In this document: in pieces, positions 9,901 to 18,345 of the stretch
Layout of the letters: each line of letters starts with the position of its first letter
Position numbering within the stretch: the first letter of the stretch is position 1
NCBI GenBank assembly: GCA_031835245.1
Contig: JAVKOQ010000093.1
Coordinates: 1 to 64,000, forward strand
Source: Balamuthia mandrillaris
Lineage: Eukaryota > Discosea > Longamoebia > Balamuthiidae
Direction: 5' to 3'
Length of the DNA stretch: 64,000 nucleotides
Notes under the pieces: generated by a model
What the model was told of the DNA's origin: nothing
Seen by the model: only the letters and a program-made list of their open reading frames with translations
The model's database searches: none
Translations under genes and position numbers: made by a program

Positions 9901-11869
9901 AGCAGTTTGCAAACTTAACCCAGATACGAACTCGCACACAATCATACAACATGCTAATATGTGGTTTCCATTCGCCACCGCTGCTGCCACCACCGTTGTT
10001 CCATTTTTGGTTGGTTGGTTGGTTGGTTGGTTGGTTGGTTGGTTGGTTGGTTGGTTGGTTGGTTGGTTGGTTGGTTGGTTGGTTGGTTGGTTGGTTGTAT
10101 TGAGATGTAGAGTTGATTGGTTAGTTCATTGGTGAGGTAACGAACAAATGAATAACGCTAATGATGCAAGAGTTGGTTGGTCCTCCAAGGCACTTACCTT
10201 TGTTTGCCACTGCAGCCATAAGTTACTTCGCATTCATAAATCAAACGATAAAACTGGGCCAATACGCTTTTGATATCGCTAGCTGTTTGGTCGCAACTGC
10301 CAAAAGTAACACTTTTTCTTTTTTCTTGGCTTTGTGTTTGAAGGATCCTTCGGGTTTCTGTATCCACACGGTTCTTTTTCAGAGCCGCTTCTTGCTTCAC
10401 GTAGCATGCTAGATATGGAACAAATGGAGCCACTTCCTTATTGAAATTCAGTCCCTTTGTGAGAAGAACAACAACAATAACAACAATCAATCACAGTTAG
10501 CTGAGAGTAACCAACCAACCAACCAACCAACCAACCAACCAACCAACCAACCAACCAACCAAGAAATGGTGAACAAAGAGGCGATGGAAAACAAAATAGG
10601 CCTTACCAAGAAACGGTTGTTGCGGTCTGTTCCTTTTTCTATCAAAGCCATAAGTAGCTGTTCCTTCTTTTTACTAGTGTAGATGGTAGAGAGTTTTGTA
10701 CTATCATCATCTTGAATTTCTTGTTGTTGTTGTTGTTGTTCTGCTTCTTCTGCTTCTTCTTCTTCTTCTTCTTCTTCTTCTTCTTCTTCTTCTTCTTCTT
10801 CTTCTTCTTCTTCTTCTTCTGTTTCTTCTTCTTCTTCTGTTGCTTCTTTATGTACGTCTTCTTTGTTTTGTGCTTTTTCATCTACTTCTTCTGCTTCTGT
10901 TGTTGCTTCATCGTTTTCTTCATCTTTCCGTTTTCTTACTTCCAATTCCTTGCTGCTGCTGCTGCTGCTGCACTTCCACATGTTGTTCTCAGCAGCGCGA
11001 GCATTCTTTCTGGCATCATCCTCAATTTCTGAAGAAGCATTCGAAGACTTCAACAAGAATAGATCATCCTCCTCTTCTTCAAGAATGTCCGTCACCTCAT
11101 CATGGTTTACTGCTGCTGTTGCTTGTTCTGCTGCTGTTGCTGAGAGAAAAGAAGAGGAGGGAAAAGAAGAAAAGAGGAAGGATGATAATGGTGATGCAGT
11201 GAATGTTTCCATGGTCTCCATCGACATTATCGATGGATCAACCGCACCACTTGAGGCCACAGTCAAGGGAGTTACTGTTTGTGTTGTTGTTGTTGTTGAA
11301 GAGAAAGAAGGTTCCAAGTAGTCGCCAAGGAACTGGTGCATTGAAGATGATGCGTATGAGGAAAAGGGATGTTGTTGTTGTTGTCGTTGGAGCTGCACCT
11401 GTTGTAGTTGTTTGGGTTATTGTATGTTAGTATGAACAATAAAAGCAGCACTTATACAGAGTGTTTTGATGGATGGATGGATGGATGGATATGGATGGAT
11501 GGATGGATGGATATGGATGAATGGATGGATGGAGGGAGTGAGTGAGTGAGTAAGGGAAGAGAAAGAAAGGCAAGGTAGGCTACTCGCAATCAAAGTTCTT
11601 GTGCTTACCTGTGAGTTGTCCTCAAAGGCCATTTTCACCTCATTTTCACCAACTGCAGGGCTTGTAGTTGTCGTTGTTTGAGTTCGTTGTTGTTTTCGTT
11701 GCTTACGACGTAGTCTTCTTGCCTTTCTTCTCTGAAGTCGGTTGTGATAACGACAACAACGAACAACTGTTTGCTCTTTGTCCATCACACAGCAACACTT
11801 TCCATTGTTGTTGTTGTTGTTGTTGTTGCTGTTATGATCCCTGTAGAACTGTTCTTCTTCTTTTTCCAT
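6990..11869 (-). CDS. Multi-exon protein with tyrosine-recombinase-like catalytic half (Crypton-like or domesticated)
   Basis: Exons read on the minus strand: 11869-11609, 11398-10607, 10454-10198, 9953-9782, 9598-9419, then from 9186 onward. All joins keep one open frame with GT/AG borders. The C-terminal half follows the tyrosine recombinase order: an Arg in the box I context AGLRLDRL (codon about 9034), a beta-hairpin with Lys (REKKTRTK), an RP-rich turn, then PIQYRRM (8225-8240) in the place of the HxxR box, and LLN...MRENYNRYS with candidate nucleophilic Tyr at 8106-8108 or 8097-8099. The usual His of box II reads Gln or Ile, and the later His reads Asn. The frame before and after the GAG-type run at about 8494-8525 differs, so either its length is wrong in the assembly or the gene is damaged. 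Long acidic, Asn, Gly and poly-Ser stretches are low complexity. No reverse transcriptase is visible. It could be a Crypton-type DNA element or a host gene. Confidence 0.5.
8902..9000. repeat. (GAA)n/(GAT)n microsatellite within coding sequence
   Basis: On the minus strand it encodes a poly-Ser run between the box I Arg region and the following beta-hairpin. Another array (CCT on +, about 8494-8525) lies further on in the same gene. Confidence 0.75.
9643..9760. repeat. (GAAA)n-rich intronic repeat
   Basis: Short GAAA arrays fill the intron between the exons ending at 9782 and starting at 9598 of the recombinase-like gene. On its sense strand they read TTTC, forming a pyrimidine tract before the acceptor. 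Confidence 0.7.
10009..10097. repeat. (GGTT)n tetranucleotide array, intronic
   Basis: About 22 perfect GGTT units inside an intron of the recombinase-like gene. A complementary (AACC)n array lies in the preceding intron at about 10510-10562, so the two are inverted relative to each other and could pair. Confidence 0.85.
10510..10562. repeat. (AACC)n array, inverted relative to 10009-10097
   Basis: About 13 AACC units in the intron between the exons ending 10607 and starting 10454. It is the reverse complement of the GGTT array about 0.4 kb away. Confidence 0.85.
11466..11535. repeat. (GGAT)n array, intronic
   Basis: Tandem GGAT units with two interruptions, in the first intron of the recombinase-like gene, followed by short GAGT repeats. 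Confidence 0.8.
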
Positions 11870-11899
11870 TTCTGCTCGCTTCTTTACTTGCCCTTGCAC

Positions 11900-12166
11900 T
11901 TACTCACTTGCAGGCTTGCTTTCTTTTCTTTCTTTTCTTTCTTTTTTGTGTCTTCCATCCCATCTTCGTCACCTGTTCGCTCTTCTCTTCACCCATCAAT
12001 TTTCTTCTATTTTCACCAATGTTTTTTTTTTCATTAATTATTTCTATTAAATCTATCTTCTCATTGGATGGCTTTTGGTGATGGTTGTTTTTTGGTCTTT
12101 GTTTCCGTTTTGTTGTAGTTTTTTTTGAGCTACGTACGTACGACAAAAAAAAACAGTTTTGCTGTT
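11900..12166. other. Spacer between the recombinase-like gene and the satellite block
   Basis: T-rich sequence with TTTCTTTC repeats near 11930-11945. It would be the upstream region of the minus-strand gene. I see no ORF of substance and no clear promoter motif. Confidence 0.5.
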
Positions 12167-14656
12167 CGCTGCAATAGTAAGAACAACACAGCACAGCAAA
12201 GGCAAACAAAAGTAGTGAGAACGAACTTGTTTGCTTGCTTCTTGGCTTGCAACAGCTATGTGGACTTGCTTCCTTGGATGGAAAAGCTCGCTGCTGATAC
12301 TTCTTCAGCAAAGAGATGAAACCAAGGGAGTAGGTCTGCGTGCATGACACAACAGCTGTGCGGACTTGCTTCCTTGGGCTGAAAAGCTCGCTGCTGCTGA
12401 TGCTTCATTCAGCAAAGAGATGAAACCAAGGGAGTAGGCCTGCATGCACTATGCAACAGCTGTGTGGACTTGCTTCCTTGGATGGAAAAGCTCGCTGCTG
12501 ATACTTCTTCAGCAAAGAGATGAAACCAAGGGAGTAGGTCTGCGTGCATGACACAACAGCTGTGCGGACTTGCTTCCTTGGGCTGAAAAGCTCGCTGCTG
12601 CTGATGCTTCATTCAGCAAAGAGATGAAACCAAAGGAGTAGGTCTGCGTGCGCTACGCAACAACTGTGCGGACTTGCTTCCTTGGGCAGAAAAGCTTGCT
12701 GCTGATGCTTCATTCAGCAAAGAGATGAAACCAAGGGAGTAGGCCTGCATGCACTATGCAACAGCTGTGTGGACTTGCTTCCTTGGATGGAAAAGCTCAC
12801 TGCTGATGCTTCATTCAGCAAAGAGATGAAACCAAGGGAGTAGGTCTCGCTGCTGCTGATGCTTCATTCAGCAAAGAGATGAAACCAAGGGAGTAGGTCT
12901 GCGTACGCTACACAACAGCTGTGCGGACTTGCTTCCTTGGATGGAAAGCTCGCTGCTGATACTTCTTCAGCAAAGAGATGAAACCAAGGGAGTAGGTCTG
13001 CGTGCATGACACAACAGCTGTGCGGACTTGCTTCCTTGGGCAGAAAGCCTGCTGCTGCTGATACTTCTTCAGCAAAGAGATGAAACCAAGGGAGTAGGTC
13101 TGCGTGCATGACACAACAGCTGTGCGGACTTGCTTCCTTGGGCAGAAAAGCTCGCTGCTGATGATGCTTCATTCAGCAAAGAGATGAAACCAAGGGAGTA
13201 GGCCTGTGTGCGCTATGCAACAGCTGTGCAGACTTGCTTCCTTGGATGGAAAAGCTCGCTGCTGCTGATGCTTCATTCAGCAAAGAGATGAAACCAAGGG
13301 AGTAGGCCTGTGTACACTACACAACAGCTGTGCGGACTTGCTTCCTTGGGCAGAAAAGCTCGCTGCTGCTGACACTTCATTCAGCAAAGAGATGAAACCA
13401 AGGGAGTAGGTCTGCGTGTGCTACGCAACAACTGTGTGGACTTGCTTCCTTGGGCAGAAAAGCTCGCTGCTGATGCTTCATTCAGCAAAGAGATGAAACC
13501 AAGGGAGTAGGTCTGCGTACGCTACACAACAGCTGTGCGGACTTGCTTCCTTGGACAGAAAAGCTTGCTGCTGATGCTTCATTCAGCAAAGAGATGAAAC
13601 CAAGGGAGTAGGCCTGCATGCACTATGCAACAGCTGTGAGGACTTGCTTCCTTGGACAGAAAAGCTAGCTGCTGATGATGCTTCATTCAGCAAAGAGATG
13701 AAACCAAGGGAGTAGGCCTGCATGCAATATGCAACAGCTGTGAGGACTTGCTTCCTTGATGGAAAAGCTCGCTGATACTTCTTCAGCAAAGAGATGAAAC
13801 CAAGGGAGTAGGGTCTGCGCAGATGACACAACAGCTGTGCGGACTTGCTTCCTTGGGCAGAAAAGCTTGCTGCTGATGCTTCATTCAGCAAAGAGATGAA
13901 ACCAAGGGAGTAGGCCTGCATGTGCTACACAACAGCTGTGCGGACTTGCTTCCTTGGATGGAAAAGCTTGCTGCTGCTGATGCTTCTTCAGCAAAGAGAT
14001 GAAACCAAGGGAGTAGGCTGTGCAGACTTGCTTTCTTGGGCAGAAAAGCTTGCTGCTGACGCTTCAGCAAAGAGATGAAACCAAGGGAGTAGGTCTGGCT
14101 GGGATGAAGGACAACATTCCTTTGAACCTGCTTACGCCCAGGCTTGATGCTGTTGCACCACCTGTGGTACGCGATGATCGGCAAACAAAAGAGCTGAAGC
14201 AAGAGTGGTAGTTCTGAGAGTGCATAAGATGTTCGGTTGGTTGGTTAGTTAGTTGGTGGTTCAAAAAAAAGAAACAAGAGAATGAGTTGAGAAGTAAGCA
14301 GGTTCCGAGCCAGCTTGTGTGTCGGTCCCCGAGGTCTTTATGGCTCTCATGTCGTCATGAAAGTCTCAAACATTTCGTCTCTTCCTTTTTCTCTTCTCAG
14401 CCTTCTGCTGCTTCCTCGCGTTCTCTGCCTCAGGCGGCTTCGCCGCCTTCGGCAGGTGGCCTTCAGCCACCCTCTAGAAGCCTGGTAGACCCACATTTTC
14501 AACAGAAAAAGTGGGAAAGCGACATTTGTCTCGCGATTCCACCGGAAATTGCACTTTTGCGGCCTTGGGCCGCTTCCTCGCGTTCTCCGCCTCAGGCGGC
14601 TTCGCCGCCTTCGGCAGGTGGCCTTCGGCCACCCTCTAGAAGGCCGGTAGACCCCT
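12167..14656. repeat. Telomere-associated block A with 19-unit ~100-bp satellite
   Basis: The block starts with a phrase ending GAACAACACAGCACAGC that recurs at the start of block B (about 14827). From about 12250 to 14090 it holds 19 tandem units of 50-105 bp, each with AAAGAGATGAAACCAAGG and a CAACAGCTGTG segment. A unique tail follows: a GTTGG short repeat, a region ending in GGTAGACCC, and two GC-rich hairpin modules. It ends at an interstitial telomere repeat. Minus-strand ORFs across the satellite are repeat translations and share no start. Confidence 0.85.
14411..14655. repeat. Two ~162-bp GC-rich modules with strong hairpins
   Basis: The phrase CTTCCTCGCGTTCTC starts at 14411 and again at 14573. 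Each module carries AGGCGGC-TTC-GCCGCCT, a perfect 7-bp stem, and a second stem (GGTGGCC-TTC-GGCCACC in module two, slightly mismatched in module one). Both end in GGTAGACCC. The sequence is far richer in GC than its surroundings. Diverged copies lie in block B. Confidence 0.75.
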
Positions 14657-14670
14657 AACCCTAACCTAAA
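14653..14670. repeat. Interstitial telomere repeat
   Basis: CCCTAACCCTAACCTAA sits at the inner edge of block A, in the same orientation as the chromosome end. Block B also stops at CCCTAAC (about 15910-15917). This suggests that block A was once, or was copied from, a chromosome terminus. Confidence 0.85.
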
Positions 14671-14826
14671 AACTGACTCACATACATAAACTCACTCACT
14701 CATAGTAACTCTCCTCCTTTTTGACATCATTTTTGTTTTACTTTGTTTTCAACTGCTACCTTTGTGTTTATAGTTAATATTGCTTCCTTCTTTAAAACTT
14801 GTGCTGTTAGTCCTAACCCTGTTTGC
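14671..14826. other. Unique spacer between the two blocks
   Basis: ACTCACTCA-type short repeats and T-rich sequence, with no gene. Confidence 0.5.
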
Positions 14827-15917
14827 TGCAGTAGTGAGAACAACACAGCACAGCAAAGGCAAATAAAAGTAATGAGAATGAACTTGTTTGCTTTCTTCTT
14901 TTCTTAGCATAACAGCTGTGCGGACTTGCTTCTTTGGGCAGAAAAGCTCGCTGCTGATGCCTCTTCAGCAAAGAGATGAAAACCAAGGGAGTAGGCCTGC
15001 GTACACTACACAACAGCTGTGCGGACTTGCTTCCTTGGGTAGAAAAGCTCACTGCTGATGCTTCTTCAGCAAAGAGATGAAAACCAAGGGAATAGGTCTG
15101 CGTGCATGACGCAACAGCTGTGCAGACTTGCTTCCTTGGGCAGAAAAGCTCGCTGCTGATGCTTTATTCAGCAAAGAGATGAAACCAAGGGAGTAGGTCT
15201 AGCTGGGATGAAGGACAACATTCCTGCAGGCTTGATGCTGTTGCACCACTTGTGATGCACGATGATCAGCAAACAAAAGAGCTGAAGCAAGAGTGGTAGT
15301 TCTGAGAGTGCATAAGATGGTCGGTTGGTTGGTTGGTTAGTTAGTTGGTGGTTCAAAAAAAAGAAACAAGAGAATGAGTTGAGAAGTAAGCAGGTTCTGA
15401 GCCAGTCAGCTTGTGGGTTGGTCCTGAGGTAGTTATGGCTCTCATGTCATCCTGAAAGTCAAACATTTCATCTTGTCCTTTTTCTCTCTTTTCCCTAGGA
15501 GTTGAGCTCTCACCGATGATTCCCTTCTTTTAGATCCGTTGGTTGGTTAGTTAAGAACCAAACCAACTGTTGTGAGGTACATAAAGGTATACTTGGAGCT
15601 CTATTGCAACGCTAAAACAGCAAATAAATCAATTCCACCGTAAATCACACTTTCTCAGCCTTCTGCTGCTTCCTCGTGTTCTCTGCCTCAGGCGGCTTTG
15701 CCACCTTCGGCAGGTGGCCTTCGACCACCCTCTAGAAGCCTGGTAGACCCACATTTTCAACAGAAAAAGTGGGAAGGCACCATTTGTCTCGTGATTCCAC
15801 CGTAAATTGCACTTTTGTGGCCTTTGGCCGCTTCCTCATGTTCTCTGCCTCAGGCGGCTTCGTCACCTTCAGCAGGTGGCCTTCAGCCACCCTCTAGAAG
15901 GCCGGTAGACCCCTAAC
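14827..15917. repeat. Telomere-associated block B, 3-unit copy of block A
   Basis: It has the same order of parts as block A: start phrase, satellite (three units, AAAGAGATGAAA at about 14969, 15072 and 15173), GTTGG repeat, and two GC-rich modules, here with decayed stems. It carries a stretch near 15490-15640 not seen in block A. It ends at CCCTAAC. It looks like an older copy, judging by the loss of hairpin pairing. Confidence 0.8.
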
Positions 15918-16200
15918 ATGATTCCTCCTTAGAGGCCAATACCTATTAGTATTTCCCCATTGCACACACTGTTAAAGGTCAACCTCAATGGTTGTATCTA
16001 AATTTGCTGACCACTTTTGGAAAAACTTGAAAGTGCTGGGTAATATTTCTCCTTTCTCCTGCTCTTATATTTAAAGAGCTTCTTTATCATTTGTATTCTA
16101 ATAGATAGACAGACAATACACATCTTTTCTTCCACACATTGTTTCCCTTCCACTGTACACCTCTACTCTTCTAACACCTAGACCTTGAGAACAAGGACAT
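15918..16200. other. Spacer, no gene seen
   Basis: Ordinary AT-rich sequence with no ORF of note. Confidence 0.5.
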
Positions 16201-16800
16201 CATGGAGCACCTCACCACCCATGGACTCAACCAGGAGGAGGTCAGAAAGGTGATTGACAAGATCAGCAGGAAGGCTGCTGATATTAGGAAGTTCTGCAAG
16301 GACTATAGCATCACCAAAAACCTGGATGAGAGCCTTGACAAAACCGTGAAGAGCCTATCAGAAAGCGCCCAGCTTGAATACAAAAAAGTGCATGCAATTT
16401 TTTGTATTCTAGTTGGGCACTTTCTGATAGGCTCTTCATGGTTTTGTCAAGGATTGACACATTGCTGACCTTTCCTGAAATGTCTTCTTGGAGGCCTTCG
16501 CTGATTTGCCTAACGTCTTTCTGCACTTTGTCGTTGAGCTCTTCCCATTCCTCTTGAAGCCATCTCTTGCCGTCTATCACCCTCTTTTCAAGGTCTCCTA
16601 TCTTGGCATCTTTTTCCGTGAGGGATTGCTTCAGCATGTCTGTAATCTCGCTCTTCAGGACATTGTCCCCGTGCTATCCAAGATCACACATTATGCCGGA
16701 CAAGAGGAGAAGAATGGAACCAGTCCCCTGGTCCTAAAGTTTCTTCCTGAAGAGGAGAAAGAAGCAGGAAACGAACCCTGGTAGCCTTTGGTAACAATGT
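16201..16800. pseudogene. Fragments of a coiled-coil protein arranged head to head
   Basis: A plus frame (16202-16390) and a minus frame (16637-16395) both end in nearly the same peptide, KSLSESAQLEYKK, because the DNA folds back on itself at 16334-16451. Outside the arms the two frames encode different Lys/Glu-rich helical sequence. Neither runs on to a normal end. This looks like an inverted partial duplication of a larger coiled-coil gene that I cannot identify. Confidence 0.5.
16334..16451. repeat. Near-perfect ~57-bp inverted repeat (fold-back)
   Basis: The left arm (16334-16389) and the right arm (about 16398-16451) are reverse complements with a handful of mismatches and a spacer of only a few bases. 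The shared arm is coding-like on both strands. Confidence 0.85.
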
Positions 16801-17395
16801 CTACAGTACTTGCAGGAACGTTGTAGGTGCTATAGAACAACTTCATGTCACTTGGAGATATCCGTAGGTGCATGGGCCTGGAGAGAGAGAGAGAGGATAT
16901 CAGATTCATGGATGTTCTGACCGTGAGCACAAAGAAGCAACTATGTACCCCAAACCATCTGAGATTTCGTCTGCATAATGAACTTACAGTCAGCTTACAA
17001 GACAAGGAGGAAAATAAAAAGGAGAAGGGAATACCTTGTTGGTGCCTCGCACATTGGCTGGCATGCCATAAGCCAGCTTCTGAGTGTTCGGGTCAGCCAA
17101 TTGGACGGTCGGTTTGGAGCGGAAATGGGTCTGTCGGGTCAATTGGGATTCAGAGCATTGGACTTGCCTCTTGAACGAAGTCTCTGGAGAACGGATGACC
17201 ACTACGTCGTCTATCAGGTCTGTAATTCTCTTTGGCGCACTGAAGAGAAGCGAAGGAGAAACAGGAAGAGAGAATGTGAGAGTGAGAGTGAGAGTGACAT
17301 TGTACAGATCAAGGGGATTTTTTTTTTTTTGTCGGGCAGGAAGGGGAGGTGTAGACGGCGACATCCTCTACTTCGCCCTCGCCTTCGCCCTCACC
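16801..17395. other. Gene debris, no intact gene
   Basis: Short frames on both strands without joinable exons. A GAGAGT repeat lies near 17277-17297 and a poly-T run near 17320. One minus frame (17005-16691) has a protein-like composition but no recognisable domain. Confidence 0.4.
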
Positions 17396-17397
17396 CT

Positions 17398-17660
17398 CAT
17401 CCTCACCATCACTTACCTGGACAAGTATCAAAAGAGCAAGGCTCCAGTCTTTGAAGAGGACACAAAGCATAAGAAGCAGAAAACTGCGCCTGATCTTTCC
17501 ATTGCTAAAGTGTCCACAGTTGAAGAGGTGAACAAGCTCAAAGGGAAAGCGCTTGAGGCACAACTCTCTTCGGTCTCTCCAAGACCTCTAAGGGCGATAC
17601 CACCGTGGTGGGCAAGAAGAAGCGTTTGGCCGAGTTCCTCTCCGATCCAAGCGCCTTTCA
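17398..17660 (+). pseudogene. SAP-motif-like gene fragment
   Basis: A plus-strand frame gives a Lys-rich lead and VEEVNKLKGKALEAQLS. After a shift of frame near 17570 the sequence continues GLSKTSKGDTTVVGKKKRLAEFL. Read together this matches the shape of a SAP DNA-binding motif (helix, GL turn, GKK...L helix). There is no start, and the frame is interrupted once, so I treat it as a relic of a host gene. The match is by eye only. Confidence 0.35.
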
Positions 17661-17828
17661 ACACTGCTTGCGGCCTCACAAGCTCCGCGGCCTCACTGCT
17701 CTTCCTTTGCCCTTCTTTTTTGTCGACAAGACGGAAAAAGACGGTTTGCATTTTTGGACTTGCTTTCGCGGGTTTTCGCTTGTGCGAATGTCGACAAAAA
17801 ATCAGAGGAAAGTCGCTCACAGAATCGC

Positions 17829-17876
<48 letters not shown>

Positions 17877-18345
17877 CCCCCGCCCCCCATAGAAACACAT
17901 CACTGCTCTAACAAATCTCCTTTGTCCTTCCTGAGACACTTCCGTCATGCAGCGTGTGCTCACATAGCACAATAAGGCGCATTATCGGACTACTTGCTAA
18001 TTCTGCGTAAGGCGGGTTTGCTTCGCGAAAAAAAAAAAAAAAAACTCTTTTTCTTTTTCGTGGGGTAAACAGGGGTTTACTTGCACCACGGAGCAGTTTG
18101 GTGCCTCTTCCGCAACGCCATGTGTAAAACTTCGTGAGCAGTTTCCCTGCCAACGTGCCGTTTGCTTTTTCCTTTTCGCTTTCTTGTTGTCGACGGTAGA
18201 ACTGGGCAATACCTCTTCGTCCAACTTCGTAAGCAAATGAGCCGCGCTGGTATAAAAGCGACGTTTCCTCACGCAATGTTGGACTCACTTCACAGCTGTC
18301 GTCCTTTGAAGAAGACGAAGACGAAACTGAAACCAAGAACACGAA
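17661..18345. other. Upstream region of the flavocytochrome gene
   Basis: It includes a GA dinucleotide run (about 17829-17872), a poly-C/G tract and an A-run near 18030-18046. No conserved ORF. The last 100 bp should hold the promoter and 5' UTR of the gene at 18346; I see no TATA box. Confidence 0.45.

Noticed and set aside
12250-14090. Regular repeats that might suggest a CRISPR array
   Set aside because: Units are contiguous ~100-bp satellite monomers without unique spacers, and the genome is eukaryotic.
14287-14658. 123-residue plus frame across the GC-rich modules
   Set aside because: Its repeated peptide follows the 162-bp DNA repeat, and block B does not keep the frame.
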